Below, one piece after another: positions 13,101-24,708 of a stretch of DNA of 60,000 nt. A model generated the notes under the pieces. That model made no database searches. It had not been told where the DNA came from and saw only the letters and a list, made by a program, of their open reading frames with translations. The stretch comes from Nymphaea colorata (taxonomy: Eukaryota > Streptophyta > Magnoliopsida > Nymphaeales > Nymphaeaceae): positions 1,224,204 through 1,284,203 of the forward strand of contig NC_045139.1 in assembly GCF_008831285.2 (NCBI RefSeq), written 5' to 3'. The stretch's first letter is position 1; the number at the start of each line of letters is the position of its first letter. The translations under genes were made by a program, and so were the position numbers.

Positions 13101-15751
13101 AAAAAAGAAAAAAAAAAGATAAAGACTACCTGTAGAGCCAACAGTAAAAAAGCCCACATCCTATCAAAGCTTCTAAAAAGATGCCAAAAGGAACGGATCT
13201 CAACAAAATTTGTTTTGCCCAGCCATATTGGTTTCTCATCATCCATCGGGCATGTCTGTACCAAAAACAAAAAGCAAAAGGATATGAAGAAGAAGCATCA
13301 GCATGTTCAACATAAGCACCTGAGAAAAACAAATGTCTGTTCCATATTCAATTTTGTCATGACCCAAAAATTCTATGTTTCTGACCCTTTTATACAGAAT
13401 GAGCCTGGAGAATAAAGAAGCATACACATAATATGAGCATGAAACCTATACAGTCATCATAGAACTGCGGTTCCTGAAACTAAAGGACAGGCCAGAAGAT
13501 CCTAGAGATGAAAATTTCCCAGGTTGTACCACATTCTAGAGATCAGATCTTTGATAACTTTGTTGCAAGCAGAAGACATTTTCAAAATTAGAAAACCTAG
13601 TTTCGGAAGATGGATGCCATTAATTATGAAGAACAGTAATCCCTTTCTTGAGAACTAAAAATTTTGTGAGACTGAAATCCACAAGAAGAGGACTGAATTA
13701 GATAAAGTTTCGAACTATCAAAATTGTAAGACTTGATGTGATAAATCTCTTGTGGCAGTTTTGCAGTATTGAAGCTGATAAAATAAGTATCTCCAGAACC
13801 TAAATGATGAGATATGGTTTTACTGTTTTAGTTACAGTTTTATATACTCAGGCACATATAGTTGGTTTTTCTTTTTCTGTTAATTAAGTTTTTGCTCCAG
13901 TGCCATCACAAACATGAATCAGATAAATGCTGCTGCCATGCTTCTGAAAGAGGCCAACACATGGACTACATTACTAGAGTACTTATCTTTCTGTTATATT
14001 CTCAACCAGAACTTGAACTAGCACCTTAGCTTGATAACAGCTAAACTACATTTACTGTAAAGCATGTGTTGCAACCATGTATCAAACCTTCAAGAAGAAG
14101 CCCATTCTACATTAAGAAGCTCCACAAGTTTGATTCTTTCATCATAAACAGTTAGGTCGATTTCTATAACTACTCAACATGGCCTCATTTCGTCTTCCTT
14201 GCAATAGGTGCTTTTACTTTTCAATTAATTCAAACATTTTATTCGCGAAGCATAAAATCTGGAATGTGAAAGGAAGCAGGAACTGATACCCGATGCTTGT
14301 CGGGTGGAAGTGTGGAGAAAAAGTCCGCCAAGTCCGCCATGCCTGAACGCATTGGCCATCCCAGTTGAAAACAATCAGGCGACCTAAAATGTTAATCTGG
14401 TTAAGCTTCTAAATGCAATGATCAACTTTACACTATGGCACCATTCCAAGACTAAACAAAGTGCTGTTAAAAAAATTAATGTACCAGAAGAACTCATTGA
14501 GATCGTCATAATTTCTCCATTGAGAGTGTCCTGCAGTTCCATTGTTGCTTCTCTGGGATTCCTTTTGACTTCCCATGTGTTGTTAGTCAGGTTGAAACAA
14601 TTCTCAGTTATTAAGTAGGCAACATAACTAAGTACTTACCTTGTATACAACATTGTAAATTGGAGTAATGACTTGTGTCAGAAAGTCTCCTTTCCCTTGA
14701 CCATATATGGGTGTAAAACTTTCCCCTGTTTTGAAGCTTACAGCACCAGATAGGTGACTTACTAGTTCATATGCCATCTGAAAACAACAACGACATTTTG
14801 ACAACATATTATTTTTCAATTTCCTTTTTTAGCTTTCTAAATTTCTGTTCAATTATTTTTGCTTGTCCTATTATTCTTACCATTATGAGGAAAATGATAA
14901 TAATGACCTTGATGCATTAAAATTTTAAATCCATGCATCTAAGAAATATTTTGATAAAGTATATCAATATTAGAAGAACTATTTGCAAGTCAGAATAAAA
15001 CAAAGCATGCAAGCACAATTAAGCTCCAAGGTAGTTCTCTGGAATCGAGCCAAAGTTGTTTGGAGTTCCCATACACCTTCGCTCAGTATTAAAAACCAAG
15101 TACAGAAAGTATAAGGAAGTTGATACTTGAACATTACGAGGGGTTTACAAATTAGTCATTTTCGACGGTCACAGCAATGCGGGATTGGTTGAACTTTTAT
15201 GTACAAGAACAACAGCTTTTTTCCAGCAATTTTCCAGCTTTCTCTAAGTACTATTAAGTATAGAGAAAAGTCTATGTCACACTAGAACCAGTTCAATTTG
15301 TGCTAAGTTAAAGTCATAACTACAATCTAAACTTTAAAAGAGACTTGGAAACCAAAAGGTAGAGATAACCGCAGCCAACATGATGAAAAATGTAACAGAG
15401 GCACTCTGGCATAAACCGCAAGTTTGAAGCTTCACCCCATATGAGAAGATAAAGTGCTATGTATAAAAGTTTATATTGCTGCACTTCTTGATGAACAGCT
15501 GGCAACCTGAAAAAGGAGTAGCATTGCTAACCTCAGGTTCTGAAGTTGGGAGAAGGTTCCGCAAATATGGAGAAAATTTGCAGTGAGGCCCCTTTCATAA
15601 AATATAATAAAAAAATAAACGTGGGAAAAGGGAATATCATACCAAAGATTACTTGGCCGCCCTAAAAATTTGCACCATGCCTTGTAATTTTTGAATAACC
15701 TTTTCATAAGCTCATTTATCGCTCTATCATCCAGCTGCACTAGCAAAATGT

Positions 15752-15795
<44 letters not shown>

Positions 15796-18700
15796 TATAT
15801 ATTTTGTATTTGAATTTTGAACCACACGTATATAAAGTCTGGGTTGCGGTATCATACCTCTGAAAGTGGCTCTGGTCTGGGGAACTGCCTGATATGTATG
15901 TTAGCAAGCAGCAAAATCAGATGTTCTCTCTGATTCTTGACATTCCCTTCCTGTGACAGAGGTATTTATTGTAATTAAGAAATACCCATTTATTCACTTG
16001 CGCAGAGAAGCTGATATATATAGCACACATACCTGAAACCTGAACCAACATTGAAGCCAATCTAGTAAATCCATATCATCATCACCAGAACTGAAGTGGT
16101 TGGTAGGCCATGGTAAGCCACGAATTTTGCGGAGGGCTGCAATCGTAGCTTTAATCTGCAAAAGTGTTTACCATTATTACAAAAGGAATGAAAACATAAA
16201 AGAAACATTCGCAGCAAAGAACGGAAAATATAAAGTTGAGAGAATAGACCTCAGGAAATTGCATGATGGCGTGTTGGGCACCTCCAGAACCAAGTGGGAT
16301 AATATTATAAACGGGGGTCTAAAATAGACTTGCAGATAACAAAACTATATCTGATTATCTTCTTCAGCTTCTCGAAAATTAATAAAACGATGTCACGGAC
16401 AAAAAAAAATATGTGCTGACCTCTGGAACAGGTAAAGTAACTCCAGGTGAAACATCTCCCAGTACTTCATATAAAACAGAGGCAATTGCATGTGCTCTTG
16501 TTCGGACATCCCTGTCGGTTTAATCATCACAACCAAGCAGTGAAACTGCAATTAGAAGAGACCTTCAACCAAAACCTACCTTGCCACAGGAAGATCTCAC
16601 AGATATATTTGGAATTTCAAGCGAACAAATATTACCTATCAGTTGTATCATGAACTTCACAAGATCTGATAACATTTTGATATTTCATGTACATCCGGTA
16701 TAGTTCTCGTACACTATTCTCTTGCTTTTGCTGAGATAAAATGATTGCCTCATCCTAAGGTCATCAGAACACACAATGCATGAAGCTAGTGAAGCATTAC
16801 AAATGTTTGTGGTTGCAAGAATCAAAATCAAGCGCATGTATGACGGCCTAAAAAATAATGCAGGATGATAAAAGAGGGCAACCATCTTTGTCAATGCTTA
16901 CTATAACAATTGACAAACTTTATTGGCATAAATCACATTATCAGGCTTTAGGGATCGTCTCGTCTCCCTCGCTAGCTTCATGAACTCAAAGAGAAAACGA
17001 ATAGTTGTAGGGAACCTTTTAAGAGAATTTAGTGGCAAACATCTAACGCATCTGTGAAAATTGGAGCCCCTTATTTGGTCTACTTTTAGTTGTCTTCATG
17101 GAACATCTCCAATTGCATTTCATACTATGTAAGTTTTTTACCTCCTTTAGTCCTTGTCTTCTGTGATGTTCATTTTCAGTCTAGAACGTTGAAGGGTTTA
17201 AGGTCCCAAGCCAACCTGTTTAGTTGTATACATGAATGCATGATGCATATATAACATGCATAATGGTAAACAAGTTTCAACATGTGACATTTGACAATCT
17301 CTGCTTTTATGATATTAATTTTGTTTTTCTGAAGCATACAGCGACGAAAATTGTTTTGTTTCAAAGGTTGTGCTTTTCTTGTAAATATAATTTCAAGAAT
17401 GTAAAGCTGTACCTCTGGCTACTTCAACCCAGCCTTTCGGCGTTACATGACATGGGTTTTATCACATCACTCCACATGAGTTGGTCATCAGACCAACAAA
17501 GTCTGATCGGAGCTGGTATATCATCTCAAAGCAGGCTTCGTTCTTCTGCCTATGGATTTAGGGTTAGAGCCAAAATACCAAAGCTGTTTTCAATGCCTTT
17601 CTAAGATATTTTAGCTAATAAGAAACCCAAATTTTATTTTGCTTGATCTGCTAAGCGACACCAAAGAGAATCAGTTTCTCTCCAAGAGATGGACTGCGGC
17701 AAGCAGTTTCAGGAAATATAATGGCTCATAAGGTTGATATTTAATTCCATTAAGACAGCCATTCTGGTTTATTCTTTGCATGCTATGAACGTCATTCCAT
17801 GAAAGGAGAACATTTTCAATTGATTTCACCATAAGTAATCGACTCCATGTAATATCTCCATTTAATGATCATTTGTTTTTGCTGTCGCCATGTCCTTGAA
17901 TGCATGATCCATAAAATTCCATTTTTTTGGTGCAGCCTAAGACATACCGCTTTCAATAGGAAGAGTGGGATTGAAAGTTTTAAGGCCACGTAAAACCATG
18001 AATAGGTAACTTCCTTCAGGGTGCTTACCTAGTGTCGCGTGTATTTCTCATCAGGCCACTTGCTAAAAATGACTGATTGCTGACCACTAAGGAAGTCTCT
18101 GATGCGAGATTTTACATTGGGAACATTGCGGGTTCAGTTCAGCTGCTAGGGAGTATTTGCGGACTAAGATATCGACAGACCTTCATACTAAAAAGTTGTT
18201 GCTCTAGTAATGGGATGGTAGCAAAAATTATTTGAGGTCTGAGAATGACATTGAAGTTCCAAGCAATGAAGAAAAGGTGACTCCTTATTCTGTAAGAGTA
18301 GTACCCGTTCAAGCTGGCCTATAAGAGCAGTTTTAAGTTGTCTGACGCCTCTTATAGAAGAACTAGGATCAATCTCGTGAGCCTTCGCAAATGCATGGAA
18401 GCGGCCTGCAAATGGAAAGAAAAACATCATATTAGGCCGAATGAACTGAAATTGTATTGAACAACATACTGATATTTCACTCTTGCTAATCATAACCAAA
18501 ATCAAGTCCTTCACTTTGAACAACACAAAATTAACGCAGTCCTCTGCATTATTGCGGACGAGAAAAAGATTGAAAAATGTATGGACATTACTGAATCGCT
18601 AAAATAGGCACACATCAGCTACAAGAGTTTCACATGTGACAAGCCTGTTTGACGGATAAAAATATTACCCAGAGTTGCCACTAAGGACTCCAATCCAAAT

Positions 18701-19280
18701 AGATTTTTTCTCTCAAAATCATGAAATGTGTTGCAGAATCAGGACATCTACTTTCAAGATAAGTCTCTGTTATATCTTCATTGCCTGGAACCACAATTTC
18801 GGGTCTCGAATTTTAATTCCGCATCGAGATTGGTTTCAGCATGCCATGATACCATTTGAACTCGCAGAACATTCCACATTCCCAGAAAAGTAGGAATTCA
18901 AAATCGCATAAACTAAAAGCAGTATTCATTTCCGCTGGACTTCCTACCAACTTAAGCAGCATACCAAGACAAACTTCAACAAGAAAGAATTCCAAGAAGA
19001 ACCGTAGCCATAACCATATTAAGAGATCAAGCAGGAGAAAGAACTCACACATATAGGAGGCGCGAGGCGACTCATCCCTGATCTCGTTAGCTACACGGAG
19101 AAATCGCTGAATCTTGTCGCTGATGCCCAGTGGCAGCGTCTCGCTGTCGAAGTAATTAGGCACATAATTCGCCGTTCTGGTCCTTGATATACGCCGCGCA
19201 GGGGCAGCAGAAGGGGAAGAGCACTCCGGCCGTCCTTGGTCGACCACTGGCTCGACGACGACGATCTCTCCGAGTTCCAT
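1..19280 (-). CDS. CALS8: Callose synthase 8-like (glucan synthase-like, GT48), 3' end off window
   Basis: Plasma-membrane beta-1,3-glucan synthase that makes callose from UDP-glucose. Exons, 5' to 3': 19049-19280, 18305-18405, 16636-16730, 16421-16511, 16250-16318, 16033-16155, 15858-15950, 15643-15734, 15380-15506, 14640-14777, 14485-14561, 14290-14383, 13130-13255, 12906-13023, 11810-12141, 10968-11020, 10808-10868, 9454-9535, 9321-9370, 9086-9172, 7349-7471, 7162-7256, 6978-7062, 6749-6909, 6511-6634, 6325-6419, 6051-6237, 5831-5982, 4315-4421, 4114-4233, 3936-4004, 3483-3660, 3179-3281, 2407-2526, 2135-2250, 1969-2052, 1654-1766, 1346-1575, 1-265. All junctions are GT..AG and in frame, with no stop. 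Landmarks: [20 protein letters not shown] near residue 315, [20 protein letters not shown] near 450, [17 protein letters not shown] near 1055, [20 protein letters not shown] near 1300, [20 protein letters not shown] near 1390, [18 protein letters not shown] near 1440. The start motif [17 protein letters not shown] and the [20 protein letters not shown] stretch fit CALS8 better than CALS1-7. About 1,589 residues are visible of roughly 1,950 in the family. Callose synthase is near certain; the CALS8 branch is inferred from remembered family sequences. Confidence 0.88.
1221..1400 (-). repeat. 90-bp tandem duplication of the exon 38 end
   Basis: Two diverged copies (1221-1310 and 1311-1400) of the 3' end of callose synthase exon 38 plus its donor site and early intron. 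The used copy reads [10 protein letters not shown] before GTACAT; the second reads [10 protein letters not shown], also before GTACAT. The unit is a multiple of three and no stop lies between the two donors, so the downstream donor (exon 1256-1575) would add 30 residues in frame. Confidence 0.85.
2527..3178 (-). other. Intron 33 of the callose synthase gene
   Basis: This 652-bp intron lies between the exon ending DLDQ and the exon starting EVYRIQLPG. It is AT-rich and I see no exon, RNA gene or clear mobile element in it. Confidence 0.6.
3377..3592 (-). repeat. 108-bp tandem duplication of the exon 32 end
   Basis: The 3' part of callose synthase exon 32 (3485-3592, reading [19 protein letters not shown]..) is repeated in the next intron (3377-3484) as [19 protein letters not shown].., at roughly 80% nucleotide identity by eye. 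The real donor follows ..DLMIK. Reading through meets TAA at once, so the second copy cannot extend the protein. It looks like a dead partial exon copy. Confidence 0.85.
4422..5830 (-). other. Intron 28 of the callose synthase gene
   Basis: This 1.4-kb intron lies between the exon ending ..KVRSMIPF and the exon starting [10 protein letters not shown]. It is AT-rich, with short open frames that resemble nothing I recognise. Confidence 0.55.
6075..6212 (-). repeat. 69-bp in-frame tandem duplication inside coding exon 27
   Basis: Two nearly identical 69-bp units (6075-6143 and 6144-6212) lie wholly inside callose synthase exon 27. They encode the block [20 protein letters not shown] twice, with LPE and LPD at the joints, at about residues 984-1030, just before the GT48 catalytic region. 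Family members normally have one hydrophobic-proline stretch here before the IKRLYLLLT motif. With only a couple of mismatches this looks younger than the 90- and 108-bp duplications. Confidence 0.9.
7472..9085 (-). other. Intron 20 of the callose synthase gene, with pyrimidine-rich tract
   Basis: This 1.6-kb intron separates exons ending HHLGE and starting [18 protein letters not shown]. It holds a strongly C/T-rich tract at about 8375-8545 on the plus strand (purine-rich in the transcript) and a short tandem duplication at 8331-8373. The stretch 8550-8830 is more GC-rich than its surroundings and may be an old insertion; I see no terminal repeats. Confidence 0.5.
8331..8373. repeat. Short tandem duplication, period 25 bp
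   Basis: The 18-bp word gacgagtcccccactctc occurs at 8331 and again at 8356 with a short spacer, inside the intron and just before the pyrimidine-rich tract. Confidence 0.7.
9999..10229. repeat. 147-bp offset duplication around an (AT)n tract
   Basis: About 85 bp starting actctcgtaaaatggaggca is repeated at 10146 after an (AT)n run at about 10087-10144. The copies differ at a few bases. A second short (AT)n run follows near 10246. The block sits in callose synthase intron 17. Confidence 0.85.
10398..10505. other. GC-rich long imperfect hairpin in intron 17
   Basis: Left arm gccgccggcagcatcccc..gatgctggc pairs with right arm gccagcatc..ggggatgatgccggc. The centre holds a second inverted pair, tcctccg and cggagga. 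The flanks (10340-10385 C/T-rich, 10510-10640 G-rich) could extend the foldback loosely. The GC content contrasts sharply with the AT-rich intron around it. It may be a foldback element; I see no clear target-site duplication. Confidence 0.55.
11324..11405. repeat. 41-bp tandem duplication in intron 15
   Basis: Two 41-bp units (11324-11364 and 11365-11405), each starting gctgaagcct and ending ctcaacgaga, differ at a handful of bases. They lie in the callose synthase intron between exons 15 and 16. Confidence 0.85.
12142..12905 (-). other. Intron 14 of the callose synthase gene
   Basis: This 764-bp intron lies between exons ending INFLR and starting [14 protein letters not shown]. It has a short alternating purine-pyrimidine run (cgcgtgcgcgtgcg, near 12684) followed by a (GA)n run. 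Nothing else is recognisable. Confidence 0.5.
13256..14289 (-). other. Intron 12 of the callose synthase gene
   Basis: This 1-kb intron lies between exons ending PPDKHR and starting [14 protein letters not shown]. It is AT-rich; I see no internal gene or mobile element. Confidence 0.5.
15758..15790. repeat. (AT)n microsatellite
   Basis: About sixteen AT dinucleotides in the callose synthase intron between exons 7 and 8. Confidence 0.95.
16731..18304 (-). other. Intron 2 of the callose synthase gene
   Basis: This 1.57-kb intron joins exon 2 (ending LIGQLER) in frame to exon 3 ([18 protein letters not shown]). Some family members carry a dozen more residues between these points. A weak exon-like stretch near 18027-18056 has a stop in the needed frame and was not used. 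No mobile element seen. Confidence 0.5.
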
Positions 19281-19718
19281 CCGAAGGGATAGTGATTCCT
19301 GATTCTGCTGTCGTGGAGGATGTGGCCCGGCCCCTATTTGTACAGACCTTTTTCTTCACATCGGCTCTTTCTCGGGGGGCTTCCTTCGCCTTTTCCTCCA
19401 CCATTTCTTTACTCTGGCAGACCAGAGAAAGGAAAAAAGCGAGCGATAGAAAGATATTGCAGTAATGTGATAGTTTTGGCTTCCTTCCACAGAAAGTGAG
19501 AGAGCAAGCGCACTCGGGGCCTTGTTTTCTTCTTTTTCTTTCCTTTTTTTGAAAAAAAAAATTACCCGCGCGAGTACTTTTAGCGGCGAAAGTTTTCGCG
19601 CTCGCTGTTTCACATGAAACGCTATCGCTATTCCATCACAACACGTACACGGCTCTCCCTTTCTCTCGCTATATATATATATATTTTTCTTTATCAAAAC
19701 TCAGACAAAAAAATCTAA

Positions 19719-19721
<3 letters not shown>

Positions 19722-19761
<40 letters not shown>
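19722..19761. repeat. (AT)n microsatellite
   Basis: About twenty AT dinucleotides, 440 bp upstream of the callose synthase start codon. Confidence 0.95.
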
Positions 19762-19764
<3 letters not shown>

Positions 19765-20330
19765 GTTTAAGTATATTCAATGTCAATAGTCTACCGGATG
19801 ACTAAAGATTCCTAACTATTGAAAGCATCATAAATCACTGTTAAGAGCATCATGAGCCGTTGTTACACTATAAACCATAACCGATAATCCAACCACAGCT
19901 ATTTTTTAATAATGAATTTATAATTTTTAGTCAGCAATATCTAACATTTGTTAACTGAATCTTTTAAATGACCTTAGTGTAGGTCCTTCTATTTTGGTTT
20001 GATTTGAGTATAGAAAAATCGCCGTCAGGGTTGAAGGATTTGTCACTCACCACACGACTTAGAAACCCAAGGCTCACACGCCCTACCCTAGGTTTGATAA
20101 TGATGCGGATGAATATGAGAATTGGTCTCTTGTTAAAGTCAGCCTGAATGGACCAATTCCAATTGAATCGGTGGCAGACAAGGATACCATGTCTCTTTTT
20201 TAAATATTTTTAATATATTTAATTCACAACAGATTCAGTTTATGAATTGGTTCTTACAAAACTGTGTCTGTATCCTTTATGACACACTTTTGGCTCTACT
20301 TATTTGCACACACTATCTCTTTTTGTCATG

Positions 20331-20332
<2 letters not shown>

Positions 20333-20394
<62 letters not shown>
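20333..20394. repeat. (AT)n microsatellite
   Basis: About thirty uninterrupted AT dinucleotides, directly left of the foldback cluster. Confidence 0.97.
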
Positions 20395-20399
<5 letters not shown>

Positions 20400-20790
20400 T
20401 GGATGAAGGTCATCCAGAATCACCCAACTATTTAATTAAGCCGTCTATCTAAAGCAGATACATGATTGAGAGAAAAACAAAAAAAAAAAAGTAAATTAAT
20501 ATTACATGACAAAAAACATTTTTTTTTTAACTATTCATCATGATGGATTGGAATAGTCTTGATTAGATGGTTTGGTGTCTCTAAAATGGAGTTACTATTC
20601 AATTTCATATAGAGAAAATTGAATGGTGACTCCAGCTTTTTAGAGTCACGCAACTATTTAATGTGCACGGAGAAAAAGGTGATGTGCATTTTTGTCGTCT
20701 AATATTAGTTTACATTTTTTTCTTTTTATTTAGATGACTTGGTGACTTTAAATAACAAGTGTTATTGTCCACTCATTATATATATATATA
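20400..20790. mobile_element. Cluster of foldback or MITE-like inverted copies
   Basis: The arm ggtgtctctaaaatggagtt..attcaattt (from 20572) is answered by its inverse aaattgaatggtgactcc..tttttagagtcac (to about 20648), with a ten-base loop. Related arms recur outward: atcacccaactatttaatt near 20420 (inverse orientation) and ttagatgacttggtgacttta near 20727 (direct). This suggests two or more related short inverted-repeat elements side by side. No coding capacity. Confidence 0.5.
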
Positions 20791-21986
20791 CATAGCAAAA
20801 GTTTGTTCGCCAACTTCAACCTTGGTTCTAAATTATCGCTAATTATAGGTTTTAGATTTTTTTTTACTTTACTTTTTAAAGTTTGGTCTCGACCTCAATT
20901 AGTTCCACACATGTAAACTATGTCAGCATTTGAAAATAACTGTTTGAAACGATGGAGCGATGGCACAACTAGCGAGGTAAAACCGAGAGGCGTCGATTGC
21001 TAGTTGAAAAGAAAACTATTGAAAAAGATAGGCAGCTGTTTTTTTTATTTAGCTTCCATTGTAAGATATGCATTCGAGAATTAGATCCAATTTCTTACAC
21101 GCCTTTTCCATGCACTTTCTTTGAGACTTTTCGTGGGTCCACGGCTGCTGGTTGTTGATCTGCATAAACACTTCAGAAAAATCTGGTTGAGCAATATCCA
21201 AGATAATCCAGAATTTTCTCATTAACTTCACCTGTGTGCTTCTGTCATATATCCAGAAACATAAACTGGAAATATGCCAAAGAATCTACCTCCTTCTCTT
21301 CTTCCTCCTTCTTCCTCACCATTCCCATCAAACAAAGAAATTTTTTTCTAAAAAAATAATTCCTCCATAACAAACACAAACTCGTTTTGGAAAAACGTAA
21401 AAATTTTTCCATTTCTTCAATTCCAATTTTTTTTTCTAGAAATTTTTTTCCAGAATTTTTTTTTTCGCCATCAAACGGCCCCTAAAGAAGTGTTCTGATT
21501 TGACCCCCATTTATGAGATTCTTGTGTTCACAGTACACAAGCTCTTCAGTGGCTTCCTTTTACTGATCTTTCTTTCTCCTCTCTTCTCTGCACATGTATG
21601 CAAAAAATATATGTATCTTAGAGCATGACCGAATATGAAGTTGTTGTTAGGAACAAGATTGTGCCACACTTTCAAGATCGAAAAGAAGAAAAGAAACTGA
21701 CACACATGAATACAAAAAGGTATTCCATGAATATGCTGTCTCATTCATGGAACTCTTACATAGTATTTTTGCTGTCAAACGATCCCAAAGATCTATGTCG
21801 CGTGACATTTTTTCACAGGAGTTAGGCAACATCTTAGTGGCAGTTACAATCATATTCTTATATGCCCACGAATTTTTATGAGGTTCCATACTTCAACAAT
21901 TGGGCTGTCATTTTGGCATTTTCAGCATACTGATATTGTTGATGAATTCAACCATATGAAGGAACTAAGAATGTCCAAAATTATAA

Positions 21987-22187
21987 GGGGGTGTTTGATA
22001 TTACCCAGAATCATGGAATTTTATAATCAAAATGTTTATTTTTTTAAAAATTAAAAATTATTAAACAAACGAGGTATTTTATTTCTAGAATTAGGAAACT
22101 GAAACCGAGAATCCTTCCAGTTTGAAGAGGAATTATGATTCGACAATTTTCATTTTCGAATCAAAATTTCAAACCAACAAACACCTC
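21987..22187. mobile_element. Tourist-like MITE (PIF/Harbinger type), about 201 bp
   Basis: The left end gggggtgtttgat and the inverse of the right end (gaggtgtttgttg) form terminal inverted repeats. The element is flanked on both sides by TAA (21984-21986 and 22188-22190). That three-base TTA/TAA duplication and the GGGG-TGTTTG end are typical of Tourist-like MITEs. AT-rich and non-coding. Confidence 0.6.
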
Positions 22188-23409
22188 TAACATTAAAAGA
22201 AACCAAGGAAAGTATATTCTGCAATACACGAGTCGATACAATTATCTCTGTCTCTGTCTCTCTTTTCTCTGTTCCTTCTTCTTTGTTTCGTGGTTTCTTT
22301 GTTTACGTTGTTTTCTTTGCTTTTCTGGTAGACTTTTTGTTTTCCTTTTGACTACTCGTCACTCAATTTTGTTAATGAATTTCCATTATCTCGTCTCTGT
22401 CTCTCTCTCACATGTGCTGCCAACTAAATGAATCAAGCAAGACAAAGGCATATTCAAGAATATGTGAGCTTTCTTTCTATGTGGAATCCACATGCATGCA
22501 ACTCCCAACTGTTCAGGCTTTTTGCTTTGATTCAGACCTACCAAACGCCTTCTTTCCAAAAGGTGGGGTCATCTGCAAAATCTCTTCGTCGTTAAGTCAC
22601 TGACATTTTTGGGTCTCTTTGTCCATGTGGGGATGAACATATCCATAGAAAAGCTGAACCTTGAAAGAGCTTTACACATAAGAAGGCCGTAGTGCTCTCT
22701 CCTTTTTGTCATAAATAATGCACCAATCGTTTTCTTGGTGGTTGTAAACAAAGATCTGAAAGAGAGACTTACCACTTCCTGGACGTGCAATGTAGAGTAA
22801 ATATCAACTTTTTAGTATCTCGAAACAAAGATGTTCATAGTTTAGTGACTATTTGGTTTCTTCTCTCTTGTAGCTTCCATGGGTAGGTCATAAGATTCGA
22901 TTGTTTTAGCCTCTTGATATGATGCATGTGAGAGAGAGAGATTATTAGTTTTCGATATGTATCGACCAGTATCAATTGATACGCATCAGTACATCAGCGT
23001 CTCACATCAGCATCTCACCAGAATCCGGTATTATTTCTCTCTAATTTTGCCAGCCTCGGCCTTAATTTTTGGTAGAATCAGCTTGTAGTAGTTATATGTT
23101 TAATAAGCTTATAAAGATTTTCTATACATATAATTTCAAGTAAAAATACTTAAAGTATGCTTATAAAACGAATTGGATATGGCCAATGTTGACTGTATAT
23201 ATACTAGTTGCGGATGAAGCAGATTAAAATATTTGGGCTTGAACAGGCATAACACAGCTGGTTGGTCTACCAGGTATGGAGGTAGAAATTTGTCGCTGTG
23301 GGGGATTGAACTATAGTTTTAAATTATTTTCAAAAAATTTATATAGGTTAAACTTGTTTTTTTTTAATTTACACATAAAATTTTTTAATTTTGCATCCCT
23401 CAGTGAATA

Positions 23410-23775
23410 AGGCTGCACAGCAGCAGAGTGGAGCTCGGCTCGAACTCGAGTTGAGTTCCATAGAATGGCTCAAGCTCAACTCAACTATATAGTGTCGAGC
23501 TATCTTGTTTTGTTTAACTCACTTAACTTGTTTTTGTTAAGCTATTTTGTCTCTTTTAACTCGTTCAGTTACGAATTCAATTATGATGAACTGGTTTTAC
23601 ATAATCAAGCCAAGACAAATTTAAACAAGTCAGTTCTTATATCTCAAACTTGACTTGTCTAATATTTATAAATTTAAGCTCGAACACGGCTCGTTTATAA
23701 AGGAGTTGAACTCGAGTAAGTCTTTTGAGCAAGTGCAAGTTAAGTCGAGATTGGCTCGACTTATTGTGCAGTCCT
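23410..23775. mobile_element. Possible non-autonomous hAT-like element
   Basis: The left end aggctgcaca and the inverse of the right end aggactgcacaa are similar. Just inside each end are runs of gagctcggctcgaactcgag-like and gtcgagattggctcgac-like sequence, a style seen in short plant DNA transposons. I could not find a convincing 8-bp target duplication, so the call is tentative. Confidence 0.35.
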
Positions 23776-23947
23776 ATCGATGACCCTAAGAGAGAGAAGG
23801 ACGTGATGACACGGCTAGTTCGTCTACCACGCGTAAAGGCCTCACGTCGTCGGTCCGGTTTGACGGTGCTATCTAAGTTCTGGAGCCGTAACTCGACCGT
23901 CTCCGTTGCAGAACTAGTCACTACCAATATTGATCTTGACGAGAGCG

Positions 23948-23952
<5 letters not shown>

Positions 23953-23978
<26 letters not shown>
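23953..23978. repeat. (GA)n microsatellite
   Basis: About thirteen GA dinucleotides in the intergenic region. Confidence 0.9.
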
Positions 23979-24249
23979 CGTACTGTCCAAGAATTGAATT
24001 TGCGGTTTCTTGGTAAGGAGGAAGCTCACCAACAGAGACGCCCGGAATCCATTTACAACCTCAACCGGCCTATCAGTAAGCTCCCTCGTACACGTAAGAT
24101 CTCCATTCTGCTAAATAATGTTTGTTATTAGAAAGTCGTGCCACAGTTTCTCATCTCCTAAATTTGTGCCAGTTGCAAGACATTCGCATGCTGCATGCCT
24201 GCCACTCAAATTGCATGCTAACATTTTGGTAATTCATGTTCTGAAAACT

Positions 24250-24331
24250 GGGGTTTGATAGAACCATATATTTTGTGGAAGGCGTCAGAACCCAGCCTCC
24301 AATCTGAGATCTGACGCAATCAAACACCCCC
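24250..24331. other. Small nested inverted repeat (possible MITE remnant)
   Basis: The outer arms ggggtttgat and atcaaacacccc are inverse-related. The inner arms gcgtcaga and tctgacgc match perfectly. The left side has about 20 extra bases between its two arm parts. About 80 bp in all. Confidence 0.4.
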
Positions 24332-24708
24332 TTAAAATTCTGCCATGAGACATTGCATTGACATTTAGTGCAAGACTGTATTTGGGTTTCTCAGTCTAGC
24401 AGTTTGATTGCTCTCTCTCTCTCTCTCAAAGTCATGCGTGCAAACGCAACTTTCAAGCCACCAAATACGATCAGCAGGAGCCGGAAGATATTTCCATAAC
24501 CATAACTCACCATTTTCTTCATTCTTGCATGTCAACAGAATACTCTTGTAAGCCAACAAATATGACCAACAGAGGCTTTTCTATAACTATCATTTTCTTG
24601 CAAAATTTTTTTCTCGTGCAGGTTTTCCCCCTCTTTGTAGAGTGCCATATCTATAAAATAAAGATGGAAGAAAAAAAAAAACTACACTGAAACGAACATA
24701 ATAACTCA

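Larger units (their letters stand above)
19281..24708. other. Intergenic region, callose synthase upstream side to RIO1 3' side
   Basis: This 5.4-kb region lies upstream of the callose synthase start and downstream of the RIO1 stop. The first 400 bp presumably hold the promoter and 5' leader; a TATATATATATA run at 19670-19683 could serve as a TATA element or be just a microsatellite. It also holds long (AT)n tracts, foldback copies, a MITE, a hAT-like candidate and short (GA)n or (CT)n runs. The open frames here resemble no protein I know. Confidence 0.6.

Noticed and set aside
18027-18056. Possible missing microexon of callose synthase (WPDEKYTRH, followed by a GTAAGC donor)
   Set aside because: In the only useful frame the exon would end in TAG, and exons 2 and 3 already join in frame. 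It may be a lost exon but cannot be supported.
23637-24032. 131-codon minus-strand frame in the intergenic region
   Set aside because: Contains a (Ser-Leu)n run from the GA microsatellite and overlaps the possible transposon. No homology recognised.
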